Assembly (NCBI RefSeq): GCF_001718835.1 | Contig: NZ_CP013443.1 | Span: forward strand, 1,116,001-1,180,000 | Source of the DNA: Burkholderia cepacia | GTDB lineage: Bacteria > Pseudomonadota > Gammaproteobacteria > Burkholderiales > Burkholderiaceae | Length of the DNA stretch: 64,000 bases | Direction of reading: 5' to 3' | In this document: one piece after another, positions 8,573-16,584 of the stretch | Position numbering within the stretch: the first letter of the stretch is position 1 | How the letters are laid out: each line of letters opens with the position of its first letter | Position numbers and translations under genes: made by a program | Notes under the pieces: model-generated | The model's database searches: none | Told to the model about the DNA's origin: nothing | Seen by the model: only the letters and a program-made list of their open reading frames with translations

Positions 8573-9796
8573 TTACTGCGCGGCCTGTGGCGGGTTCGCG
8601 GCGGCGGGCCTGAGCGCGCCGCTCGCTTCCATCTGTGCCTTTACGGCCTCGCCGAGCTGGTACACGGTGAGTGCGTAGAAGAAGCTGCGGTTGTAGCGCG
8701 TCAGCACGTAGAAATTCTTGAGCCCGAGCATGTATTCGGTCGCACGACCCGGCGACGGCAGGTCGACCACGGTCACGGGCGTGTCCGCCTCGGCAGCGAT
8801 ATCGATCGCCGGCTCGTTCAGCGTCATGCCCGCGCGCAGCAGTTGCGACAGTGCCCAGTGCGGTTCCGGCTGGCCGTCGGCGGCGGCCTGTGCGATCCCC
8901 AGGCTGCCCGTGTCGGGCGTGATCTGCCAGACCACCGGGCGGTCGGTTTCCCAGCCGTGCTGCTTCAGGTAGTTCGCGACGCTGCCGATCGCATCGACCG
9001 GACTGCTGCGCAGGTCGACATGGCCCGTGCCGTCGAAGTCGACCGCATATTCGCGGATGCTGCTCGGCAGGAACTGCGGGATCCCGATCGCGCCCGTATA
9101 CGAACCGAGCACGGTGGTCGGGTCGAGCTGGTTGTCGCGGGTCCAGACCAGGAAATCCTCGAGGTTCTTGCGGAACGTCGCCTGGCGGCTGTCGCGATTC
9201 GGCGTGTCCGGATAGTCGAACGTGAGCGTCGTCAGCGCGTCGAGCACGCGGAAATTGCCCATGTAGCGGCCGTAGATCGTCTCGACGCCGATGATGCCGA
9301 CGATCACCTCGGGCGGCACGCCGAACTGCTCGGATGCACGCTGCAGCGTTGCCTGGTTCGCCTTCCAGAATTTCACGCCCGCGTTGATGCGGATCGGCTC
9401 GATGAAGCGCGAGCGATAGACGCGCCAGTTCTTGACCGTCGGCGACGGGGCCGGCTTCACGAGCTTGACCGCCGTCGCCGAATAGCTGATGCGCGAGAAC
9501 AGCGCATGCAGGCTGGCCGGATTGAAGCCGTCGCGGCTCGCGATCTCGTCGATGAACGCGTCGACCTTCGCGTTGTTCGCGTAACGCTGCGGAACGATTT
9601 CCTCTTCGAAGGTCTGGCCTGGCGGCGTCGGCTGTTGCGGCTGGGCCTGTGCGACGCGCGTGCCGGCGGACGCCGCCGGCTGCGTCTGCGCACCGGCCGG
9701 CGCAGCGGACAGCGCGGCGGCGAGGGCGATGGCAACGAGTGGGAGGCGAACGCGGTACGGCGCGGAGAAGGGTGCGGCAGGCTTCTTGTAATTCAT
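8573..9796 (-). CDS. mltB: Membrane-bound lytic murein transglycosylase B
   Basis: MltB (407 residues from the chosen start) cleaves the glycan strands of peptidoglycan, leaving 1,6-anhydromuramyl ends. The catalytic glutamate is Glu172 in GVETIYGRYMG, and the family motif GAIGIPQFLPSS is present. A signal peptide (LPLVAIALAAALSAAPAGA) precedes a Gln/Pro/Ala linker. No lipobox cysteine follows the signal, so this copy is probably periplasmic or signal-anchored rather than a lipoprotein like E. coli MltB. The ATG at 9796 was preferred over a longer in-frame start at 9922, because it directly precedes the basic n-region. Confidence 0.93.
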   Translation of the reverse strand: MNYKKPAAPFSAPYRVRLPLVAIALAAALSAAPAGAQTQPAASAGTRVAQAQPQQPTPPGQTFEEEIVPQRYANNAKVDAFIDEIASRDGFNPASLHALFSRISYSATAVKLVKPAPSPTVKNWRVYRSRFIEPIRINAGVKFWKANQATLQRASEQFGVPPEVIVGIIGVETIYGRYMGNFRVLDALTTLTFDYPDTPNRDSRQATFRKNLEDFLVWTRDNQLDPTTVLGSYTGAIGIPQFLPSSIREYAVDFDGTGHVDLRSSPVDAIGSVANYLKQHGWETDRPVVWQITPDTGSLGIAQAAADGQPEPHWALSQLLRAGMTLNEPAIDIAAEADTPVTVVDLPSPGRATEYMLGLKNFYVLTRYNRSFFYALTVYQLGEAVKAQMEASGALRPAAANPPQAAQ

Positions 9797-9965
9797 GACG
9801 AACCGGGGCGGACAAGGCAGTGAGTTCGGCGCAGTATACCCGACGGATCCGGCGCGCCGGGGCGTGGCAGGCCACCGTTGTGGTAAGTTAGCGGCGAATT
9901 CGCGGCAGACGATGGACATCATTGATGGAGACCTGTGGCGCAGCGTGCGCCGCGGATGACAGCTT

Positions 9966-10889
9966 ATGGCAACCGCTTTCTATACGCACCCCGACTGCAT
10001 GCTGCACGAGATGGGGGAGTGGCATCCGGAATGCCCGGCCCGCCTGTCGGCGATCCAGGATCAACTGATCGCGAGCCGCATCGACGACCTGATCGTGCAC
10101 GAAACCGCGCCGTTCGCGAGCGAGGTGGCGCTGGGCCGGGTGCATACGCAGGCGCACATCGACTACATCCGGAGCATGACGCCGGTCGACGGCTACGTCG
10201 AGATCGATCCCGATACGCTGATGAACCGCGATACGTGGCGCGCGGCACTGCGTGCGGCCGGCGCCGCGATCGCGGCGACCGACGCGGTGATCGAAGGCCG
10301 CTATGCGAATGCGTTCTGCGGCGTGCGTCCGCCCGGCCACCATGCGGAGCCTGCGCGCGCGATGGGTTTCTGCTTCTTCAACAACGTCGCGATCGCCGCG
10401 CGACATGCGCTCGACGTACACGGTCTGGAGCGTGTCGCGATCATCGATTTCGACGTGCATCACGGCAACGGCACCGAGGCGGCGTTCGCGAACGACGAGC
10501 GGGTGCTGATGTGCAGCTTCTTCCAGCATCCGCTGTACCCGTTCTCGGGCGTCGATCACCAGGCGCCGAACATGGTCAACCTGCCGATGCCCGCGCGCAG
10601 CAACGGGATGGCGATCCGCGAAGCCGTCGACATGTTCTGGCTGCCGCGCCTCGATGCATTCAAGCCGCAGATGCTGTTCGTGTCCGCGGGTTTCGATGCG
10701 CATCGCGAGGACGACATCGGCAACCTCGGCCTCGTCGAAGCCGACTTCGAATGGTTGACCGCGCAGATCGTCGACGTGGCGCGCCGGCATGCGCAGGGGC
10801 GCATCGTGAGCTGCCTCGAAGGCGGCTACAACCTGTCCGCGCTCGGGCGCAGCGTCGTCGCGCACCTGCGCGTACTGGCCGGCATCTGA
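9966..10889 (+). CDS. Histone deacetylase-like amidohydrolase (class II HDAC family)
   Basis: This 307-residue enzyme belongs to the arginase/deacetylase fold. Zinc-site and catalytic features are intact: RPPGHHAE with the His pair at 125-126, IDFDVHHGNGTE at about 160-171, and the C-terminal EGGYNLSALGRS. Bacterial members hydrolyse acetylated polyamines, acetoin-related substrates or other amides; the substrate cannot be told from sequence. It is divergent from mltB and ends convergently with an alpha/beta hydrolase gene. The ATG at 9966 follows no obvious strong Shine-Dalgarno sequence but begins at the conserved FYTHPDC N-terminus. Confidence 0.92.
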   Translation: MATAFYTHPDCMLHEMGEWHPECPARLSAIQDQLIASRIDDLIVHETAPFASEVALGRVHTQAHIDYIRSMTPVDGYVEIDPDTLMNRDTWRAALRAAGAAIAATDAVIEGRYANAFCGVRPPGHHAEPARAMGFCFFNNVAIAARHALDVHGLERVAIIDFDVHHGNGTEAAFANDERVLMCSFFQHPLYPFSGVDHQAPNMVNLPMPARSNGMAIREAVDMFWLPRLDAFKPQMLFVSAGFDAHREDDIGNLGLVEADFEWLTAQIVDVARRHAQGRIVSCLEGGYNLSALGRSVVAHLRVLAGI

Positions 10890-10919
10890 CGATCGCGTGA
10901 CCGGCCGGGCCGGGCGCGC

Positions 10920-11840
10920 TCAGCGCGCCGGCACGCGCGCGTGAATCCACGCGATCAGCGCGTCGATCACGCGATCGCGTTCGAGATCGTTCATCGTTTC
11001 GTGAAAGCCGCCCTCGTACAGCGTCAGCGTGCGATCGGGCGAGCCGACGCGCGCACCGAACGCACGGCTGCCGTCGGGTTCGGTCAGCTTGTCCTCGGTG
11101 CCGTGATAGACGAGCACCGGCACGCGCAGCCCGCCGCGACCGCTTTCGATGCGTGCCATCGCGTCGAGAATCTCCGCGCCGGTGCGCGCGGGCACCGCAC
11201 CGTGATGGACGAGCGGATCGGCGCGATTGGCTGCGACGATGGCCGGATCGCGCGACAGCAGCGCGGCATCGATCCTGATTGCGGGGAAGGTCGGCCATAT
11301 GCGGCTGATGACGCGGCTCACGGCGAGCATCCAGCGCGGCACGTCGCGTCCCGGCGCGAGCGCCGGGCTCGACAGCACGAGGCCCGTCAGCGCGTGGCCG
11401 CGTGCCGGCGCGCGTTCGATCGCGTACAGCGCCGCGATCGCCCCGCCCATGCTGTGCCCCATCAGGAACAGCGGCGAATTGCCGCGTGCGGCTTCGGCGA
11501 CCAGCGCATCCGCATCGTTCAGGTAGCCGTCGAAGCGCTCGACCCAGGCGCGCTTGCCGGGTGACTGGCCGTGCCCGCGGAGGTCGATCGCGCGCACCTC
11601 GATGCCGGCCGCATTCAGCCGGCCGGCCAGCGCGGCATAGCGACCCGCGTGTTCGGCAAGGCCATGTACGAGCGCGATCGTCGCGCGCGGCGGCTCGGTG
11701 CCGTCGCCAGCAGGCCAGCGGTACGACGCCAGTTCGAGCCCGTCCGCGGTACGCAGGCGGCCCATCGTCGGCGCGGGGGAGGACGAAGGCGCCGGTCCGG
11801 CGGAGGCAGGTGCGGCGGCCGGCGTGGTGGTGGCGGTCAT
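10920..11840 (-). CDS. Alpha/beta hydrolase (monoacylglycerol lipase/lysophospholipase type)
   Basis: A 306-residue alpha/beta hydrolase of the serine aminopeptidase S33/Hydrolase_4 group. The nucleophile is Ser130 in GHSMGG. The oxyanion-hole segment is LVHGLAEHAGRY, the acid is likely Asp in YHGTEDKLTEP, and the catalytic His is in GGFHETMND. DLRGHGQSPGKRAW is typical of monoglyceride lipases. The first ~25 residues are Ala/Pro/Thr-rich and lack family similarity, so translation may begin later, at the internal MGRLRTADG. The substrate is likely a monoacylglycerol or lysophospholipid, by family only. Confidence 0.88.
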   Translation of the reverse strand: MTATTTPAAAPASAGPAPSSSPAPTMGRLRTADGLELASYRWPAGDGTEPPRATIALVHGLAEHAGRYAALAGRLNAAGIEVRAIDLRGHGQSPGKRAWVERFDGYLNDADALVAEAARGNSPLFLMGHSMGGAIAALYAIERAPARGHALTGLVLSSPALAPGRDVPRWMLAVSRVISRIWPTFPAIRIDAALLSRDPAIVAANRADPLVHHGAVPARTGAEILDAMARIESGRGGLRVPVLVYHGTEDKLTEPDGSRAFGARVGSPDRTLTLYEGGFHETMNDLERDRVIDALIAWIHARVPAR

Positions 11841-12007
11841 CTGGCGTGTCCCCTGTCGGTTGGTCGGTGTTCCGGATCATAGTCGCGGCACCGTCGTGGC
11901 GCGCCAGCGGCATCCCTCTAATTTCGTGCGGTTATGAAAAGATCGAAATCGATTATTAAGGGGAATGAGGGGTTTGCGGTAAAATCGACGGTTATTCCAG
12001 ATGCATC

Positions 12008-12054
12008 GGCGGCCGACTGGCGGGCCAACTCGCCAGCCGGCCGCCGTTTTGTTT
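12008..12054 (+). promoter_or_regulatory. Terminator-like leader hairpin directly before metN
   Basis: GGCGGCCG-A-CTGGCG (12008-12022) pairs with CGCCAG-C-CGGCCGCC (12031-12045), a 14-bp stem with one mismatch and an eight-base loop, followed by GTTTTGTTT. The metN ATG starts at 12057. The upstream neighbour is transcribed in the opposite direction, so this hairpin can only act on metN's own transcript. No Shine-Dalgarno sequence lies between it and the ATG. It is a candidate attenuator. Confidence 0.72.
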
Positions 12055-12056
12055 AC

Positions 12057-13091
12057 ATGATCGAATTACGCAATCTTTCGCAGCGATTTCCCGGGCCGGG
12101 CGGCTGGGTCGAGGCGCTGCGCAACATCAACCTGACGATCCCGCAGGGCGAGGTGTTCGGCATCATCGGCCGAAGCGGCGCCGGCAAGAGCACGCTCGTG
12201 CGCACCATCAACCTGCTCACGCGGCCGACCGAAGGCAATGTCGTCGTCGGCGGGCGCGATCTCACGCTGCTGCCGGCAGGCGCGCTGCGCGAGGCGCGGC
12301 GCGAGATCGGCATGATCTTCCAGCACTTCAACCTGCTGTCGTCGCGCACGGTGTTCGACAACGTCGCGCTGCCGCTCGAACTGGCCGGCGCGAGCCGTGC
12401 CGACATCGAGGCCGCGGTGCTGCCGCTGCTCGACCTCGTCGGGCTGTCCGCGCAGAAGGATCGCTATCCGTCGCAGATCAGCGGCGGGCAGAAGCAGCGC
12501 GTCGGCATCGCACGCGCGCTCGCGAGCCAGCCGAAGGTGCTGCTGTCGGACGAAGCGACGTCCGCGCTCGACCCCGAGACCACGCGCTCGATCCTCGACC
12601 TGCTGAAGCGCATCAACCGCGAACTCGGCCTGACGATCGTGCTGATCACGCACCAGATGGAAGTGATCAAGCAGGTGTGCGATCGCGTCGCGGTGCTCGA
12701 TGCGGGGCGCGTGGTCGAGGAAGGCCGCGTGATCGACGTGTTCCTGCAGCCGCATCACGAGGTGACGCGCGCGCTGATCGGCGACGTCATCGCGCAGGAG
12801 TTGCCGCCCGCGCTGAAGGCGCGCGTGGCCGAGCGGCTGAAGACCGGCAGCGGGCACCTGCTGCGGCTTGCGTTTACGGGCTCGGGTGTCGACCAGCCGA
12901 TCCTGTCGGAAACGATCCGCCGGTACGAACTCGATTTCAACATCCTGCACGGCCAGATCGACGAGATCCAGGGGCAGGCATTCGGTTCGCTCGCGGTGCT
13001 CGCGGGCGGCGAGCCGGGCAAGGTCGGGCAGGCGCTCGCGTTCCTGCGCGAACAAGGTGTGGTGGTGGAGGAGCTTTCGTATGTTGAGTGA
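12057..13091 (+). CDS. metN: Methionine import ABC transporter ATP-binding protein
   Basis: MetN (344 residues) is the ATPase of the MetNIQ methionine importer. Walker A is GRSGAGKST (38-46), the ABC signature is ISGGQKQR, and Walker B is KVLLSDEATSALDP. The region after about residue 265 matches the C-terminal NIL/C2 domain that binds methionine and gives transinhibition. The start at 12057 gives MIELRNLSQRF. A longer in-frame ORF from 11934 would translate through the leader hairpin and is rejected. It overlaps metI by 11 bp. Confidence 0.95.
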   Translation: MIELRNLSQRFPGPGGWVEALRNINLTIPQGEVFGIIGRSGAGKSTLVRTINLLTRPTEGNVVVGGRDLTLLPAGALREARREIGMIFQHFNLLSSRTVFDNVALPLELAGASRADIEAAVLPLLDLVGLSAQKDRYPSQISGGQKQRVGIARALASQPKVLLSDEATSALDPETTRSILDLLKRINRELGLTIVLITHQMEVIKQVCDRVAVLDAGRVVEEGRVIDVFLQPHHEVTRALIGDVIAQELPPALKARVAERLKTGSGHLLRLAFTGSGVDQPILSETIRRYELDFNILHGQIDEIQGQAFGSLAVLAGGEPGKVGQALAFLREQGVVVEELSYVE

Positions 13092-13734
13092 GATGTTCGA
13101 TATGTTCGTGCAGTCGTTCTGGGAGACGCTGATCATGGTCGGCATCTCCGGGGCGGTCGGCGCGCTCGTCGGCCTGCCGCTCGGCGTGCTGCTCTACCTG
13201 ACCGACCGTCAGGGTGTGCTGCAGAACCTCGCGGTGAATCGCGTGCTCGGCGGCATCGTGAACGCCGTCCGCTCGACGCCGTTCATCATCCTGCTGGTTG
13301 CGGTGATTCCGTTTACGCGGCTCATCACGGGTTCGTCGATCGGCACGGCCGCGGCGGTCGTGCCGCTGACGCTTGCGGCCGCGCCGTTCATCGCGCGTCT
13401 CGTCGAGACGGCGTTGCGCGAAGTCGACCGCGGGCTGATCGAGGCCGCGCAATCGATGGGCGCGACCACGTCGCAGATCGTCTTCAAGGTGCTGTTGCCC
13501 GAATCGCTGCCGGGCGTCGTCGCGGGCCTGACGATCACGTTCGTGTCGCTGGTCGGCTATTCGGCGATGGCGGGTGCGATCGGCGGCGGCGGGCTCGGCG
13601 ATCTCGGGATCCGCTACGGTTACCAGCGCTATCTGCCCGAAGTGATGTGGACGGTGGTCGCGATCCTGATCGTGTTCGTGCAGATCGTGCAGTCGTTCGG
13701 CGACTGGCTCGTCCGCCGGCTGAGCCACAAGTAA
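13081..13734 (+). CDS. metI: Methionine import ABC transporter permease
   Basis: MetI (217 residues) is the integral membrane permease of MetNIQ. Five hydrophobic segments are visible, and the EAA loop that docks on MetN is at about residue 120: GLIEAAQSMGATTSQIVFKVLLPE. The ATG at 13081 lies inside the end of metN (an 11-bp overlap), indicating translational coupling. The GAIGGGGLGDLGIRYGYQRY stretch is highly conserved in this permease family. metQ follows after about 30 bp, completing the operon. Confidence 0.95.
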   Translation: MLSEMFDMFVQSFWETLIMVGISGAVGALVGLPLGVLLYLTDRQGVLQNLAVNRVLGGIVNAVRSTPFIILLVAVIPFTRLITGSSIGTAAAVVPLTLAAAPFIARLVETALREVDRGLIEAAQSMGATTSQIVFKVLLPESLPGVVAGLTITFVSLVGYSAMAGAIGGGGLGDLGIRYGYQRYLPEVMWTVVAILIVFVQIVQSFGDWLVRRLSHK

Positions 13735-13765
13735 AGCGACATCCGACGTGTTTGGGGGAATGACG

Positions 13766-14560
13766 ATGCAACGACGCTTCATGCTGAAATTCGTGGCGGC
13801 GCTCGGCGCGGCCGCACTGTTCGCGGGCGCGCACGCGCAGGCCGAAACCATCAAGGTAGGCGTGACGGGCGGGCCGCACGCGCAGATCATGGAGGCGGTG
13901 AAGAAGGTCGCGGCGAAGAGCGGCCTCGACATCCGCATCGTCGAATTCTCCGATTACGTGCAGCCGAATGCCGCGCTTGCGTCGGGCGACCTCGATGCGA
14001 ACAGCTACCAGCACGACCCGTATCTGCAGGCGCAGGTGAAGGATCGCGGCTACAAGCTGATCAAGGTCGCGGATACCGTCACGTTCCCGATGGGCATCTA
14101 TTCGAAGCGCGTGAAGTCGCTGACCGAACTGAAGCCGGGCGCGCGCATCGCGGTGCCGAACGATCCGACCAACGGCGGCCGCGCGTTGCTGTTGCTGCAG
14201 AGGCAGGGCCTGTTGAAGCTGCGTGCGGACGCGGGGCTGAAGGCGACGCCGCTCGATATCGTCGACAATCCGCGCAAGCTGAAGATCGTCGAACTCGATG
14301 CGGCACAGATTCCGCGCTCGCTCGGCGACGTCGACGCGGCCGCGATCAATACCAACTACGCGATGGAAGCGGGGTTGAAACCGAAACAGGACGCGATCGC
14401 GATCGAAGGGCCGAACGGCCCGTACGCGAACGTCCTGGCGATCCGCGAGGCGGACCGGAACAAGCCATGGGTGGCGAAACTGATCGCGGCCTATCATTCG
14501 GCCGATGTGAAGCAGTTCATCGAAGGCAAGTTCGGCGGAGCGGTCATTGCCGCCTGGTAA
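13766..14560 (+). CDS. metQ: Methionine-binding protein of the MetNIQ ABC transporter
   Basis: MetQ (264 residues, NlpA family) captures methionine in the periplasm and delivers it to MetI. A signal peptide (FMLKFVAALGAAALFAGAHAQA) is followed by ETIKVGVTGGPHAQIMEAV, the family N-terminus; FSDYVQPNAALASGDLDANSYQH binds ligand. There is no lipobox cysteine at the cleavage site, unlike E. coli MetQ, so it should be a soluble periplasmic protein. ATG 13766 has a GGGGGAA purine run six bases upstream; ATG 13760 is an alternative. A terminator closes the operon. Confidence 0.94.
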   Translation: MQRRFMLKFVAALGAAALFAGAHAQAETIKVGVTGGPHAQIMEAVKKVAAKSGLDIRIVEFSDYVQPNAALASGDLDANSYQHDPYLQAQVKDRGYKLIKVADTVTFPMGIYSKRVKSLTELKPGARIAVPNDPTNGGRALLLLQRQGLLKLRADAGLKATPLDIVDNPRKLKIVELDAAQIPRSLGDVDAAAINTNYAMEAGLKPKQDAIAIEGPNGPYANVLAIREADRNKPWVAKLIAAYHSADVKQFIEGKFGGAVIAAW

Positions 14561-14604
14561 CGGGCGAACAACGGGGCGCCCGGCGCGATTAGAGTCGATG
14601 ATCG

Positions 14605-14635
14605 AAAACCCGGGCTTTGCGTCCGGGTTTTTTCT
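14605..14635 (+). terminator. Terminator after metNIQ
   Basis: AAACCCGG/CCGGGTTT stem around a nine-base loop, followed by a run of T. It ends the metNIQ operon. Confidence 0.88.
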
Positions 14636-14646
14636 CTTTTAAAATA

Positions 14647-14658
14647 GAACGATCGTTC
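14647..14658. promoter_or_regulatory. TetR-type palindromic operator candidate upstream of etfBA
   Basis: GAACGATCGTTC is a perfect 12-bp palindrome in an AT-richer window, 131 bp before etfB and just after the metQ terminator. The form is typical of TetR-family operators. I recall that a TetR regulator called FadP has been predicted to control fatty acid oxidation and etf genes in beta-proteobacteria; whether this is its motif cannot be confirmed here. Confidence 0.5.
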
Positions 14659-14788
14659 GCTATCATTGGCGCGTCGTCAAGAAGCGGTATCCTCGACAAC
14701 CATGATGGTTGGGTCCGCTTGGCCGCGCAGTCATGAGGCCTCGCTATAGAATGGCCTCTGGTCGTATTCGTAACTTTGGAGCGTGTGC

Positions 14789-15538
14789 ATGAAAATCCTG
14801 GTGCCAGTGAAAAGAGTGGTCGATTACAACGTGAAGGTCCGCGTGAAGTCGGACAACACGGGCGTCGACATCGCGAACGTGAAGATGTCGATGAACCCGT
14901 TCGACGAAATCGCCGTTGAAGAAGCCGTGCGCCTGAAGGAAGCCGGTGTCGCGACCGAAGTGATCGCGGTGTCGGTGGGCGTGACGCAAGCGCAGGAAAC
15001 GCTGCGTACGGCGCTGGCGATCGGCGCGGATCGCGCGATCCTCGTCGAGTCGAACGACAGCGTCGAGCCGCTGGCCGTCGCGAAGATCCTGAAGGCGCTG
15101 GTCGACAAGGAACAGCCGCAACTGGTGATCCTCGGCAAGCAGGCGATCGACGACGATTCGAACCAGACGGGCCAGATGCTGGCCGCGCTGGCTGGTCTTC
15201 CGCAAGCGACGTTCGCGTCGAAGGTCACGATCGCGGACGGCAAGGCAACGGTCGCACGCGAAGTCGACGGCGGTGCGGAAACGCTGTCGCTGACGCTGCC
15301 GGCGGTCGTGACGACCGACCTGCGCCTGAACGAGCCGCGCTATGTGACGCTGCCGAACATCATGAAGGCGAAGAAGAAGCCGCTGGAAACGGTGAAGCCG
15401 GAAGACCTCGGCGTGGACGTCGCGCCGCGTCTGAAGACGCTGAAGGTGGCAGAGCCGCCGAAGCGCGCAGCCGGCGTGAAGGTGCCGGACGTGAAGACGC
15501 TGGTCGAGAAGCTGAAGACCGAAGCCAAGGTGCTGTAA
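14789..15538 (+). CDS. etfB: Electron transfer flavoprotein subunit beta
   Basis: EtfB (249 residues) binds AMP and, with EtfA, shuttles electrons from acyl-CoA dehydrogenases to the ETF:quinone oxidoreductase. The N-terminus MKILVPVKRVVDYNVKVRV and the motif VTTDLRLNEPRYVTLPNIMKA, the beta-subunit recognition loop for dehydrogenases, are characteristic. The ATG at 14789 has TTGGAGCG upstream; an in-frame GTG six bases earlier would add only two residues. etfA begins 15 bp after the stop. A dehydrogenase gene follows etfA. Confidence 0.96.
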   Translation: MKILVPVKRVVDYNVKVRVKSDNTGVDIANVKMSMNPFDEIAVEEAVRLKEAGVATEVIAVSVGVTQAQETLRTALAIGADRAILVESNDSVEPLAVAKILKALVDKEQPQLVILGKQAIDDDSNQTGQMLAALAGLPQATFASKVTIADGKATVAREVDGGAETLSLTLPAVVTTDLRLNEPRYVTLPNIMKAKKKPLETVKPEDLGVDVAPRLKTLKVAEPPKRAAGVKVPDVKTLVEKLKTEAKVL

Positions 15539-15553
15539 AGGGAGCGGATAGAA

Positions 15554-16489
15554 ATGACGATTCTGGTGATTGCAGAACACGACAACGCGTCGATCAAGGC
15601 CGCGACGCTGAACACGGTGGCGGCGGCGGCGAAGATCGGCGGCGACATTCACGTGCTGGTCGCGGGTCACAACGCGCAGGCCGCAGCCGATGCGGCCGCG
15701 AAGATCGCAGGCGTATCGAAGGTGTTGCTGGCCGACGCGCCGCAACTCGAAGCGGGCCTCGCGGAAAACGTCGAAGCGACCGCACTGAACATCGCGAAGG
15801 ACTACTCGCACATCCTCGCGCCGGCGACTGCATACGGCAAGAACATCGCGCCGCGTATCGCCGCGAAGCTGGACGTCGCGCAGATCTCGGACATCACGGC
15901 GGTCGACTCGGCCGACACGTTCGAGCGCCCGATCTACGCGGGCAACGCGATCGCGACGGTGCAGTCGAGCGACCCGATCAAGGTCATCACGGTGCGCGCG
16001 ACCGGTTTCGATCCGGTTGCAGCGGAAGGCGGCAGCGCGTCGGTCGAGAAGATCGAAGCGGCGGCGGATGCCGGCAAGTCGCAGTTCGTGAGCCGTGAAG
16101 TGACGAAGCTGGACCGTCCGGAGCTGACGTCGGCGAGCATCATCGTGTCGGGCGGCCGTGGTCTGGGCAGCGGCGAGAACTACACGAAGGTGCTGGAGCC
16201 GCTGGCCGACAAGCTGAGCGCCGCACTGGGCGCGTCGCGCGCGGCAGTCGACGCCGGCTATGTGCCGAACGACTACCAGGTCGGCCAGACCGGCAAGATC
16301 GTCGCGCCGCAGCTGTACATCGCGGTCGGCATCTCGGGTGCGATCCAGCATCTGGCCGGCATGAAGGATTCGAAGGTGATCGTCGCGATCAACAAGGATC
16401 CGGAAGCACCGATCTTCAGCGTGGCCGACTATGGCCTCGTCGGCGATCTGTTCGCGCTCGTGCCGGAGCTCGTCGCCGAGCTCGGCTGA
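15554..16489 (+). CDS. etfA: Electron transfer flavoprotein subunit alpha
   Basis: EtfA (311 residues) carries the FAD of the electron transfer flavoprotein. The C-terminal FAD domain is evident: VSGGRGLGSGENY, then AVDAGYVPNDYQVGQTGKIVAPQLYIAVGISGAIQHLAGM, and a terminal ADYGLVGDLFALVPEL. It is preceded by GGGAGCGGATAGAA, a good Shine-Dalgarno sequence, and is cotranscribed with etfB. A strong terminator at 16523 separates it from the following acyl-CoA dehydrogenase gene, so that gene needs readthrough or its own promoter. Confidence 0.96.
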   Translation: MTILVIAEHDNASIKAATLNTVAAAAKIGGDIHVLVAGHNAQAAADAAAKIAGVSKVLLADAPQLEAGLAENVEATALNIAKDYSHILAPATAYGKNIAPRIAAKLDVAQISDITAVDSADTFERPIYAGNAIATVQSSDPIKVITVRATGFDPVAAEGGSASVEKIEAAADAGKSQFVSREVTKLDRPELTSASIIVSGGRGLGSGENYTKVLEPLADKLSAALGASRAAVDAGYVPNDYQVGQTGKIVAPQLYIAVGISGAIQHLAGMKDSKVIVAINKDPEAPIFSVADYGLVGDLFALVPELVAELG

Positions 16490-16522
16490 CGCAGTGTGAC
16501 GCTCAGGCGGTAAGCACACGAA

Positions 16523-16552
16523 AAGAGGGGCGCGACGAGCGCCCCTTTTTTT
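16523..16552 (+). terminator. Terminator after etfBA
   Basis: AGGGGCGC/GCGCCCCT stem with a short loop, followed by seven T. It lies between etfA and the acyl-CoA dehydrogenase gene. Confidence 0.9.
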
Positions 16553-16584
16553 CGCCATCGACAGAAGATAGAAGAGGGAGCACC

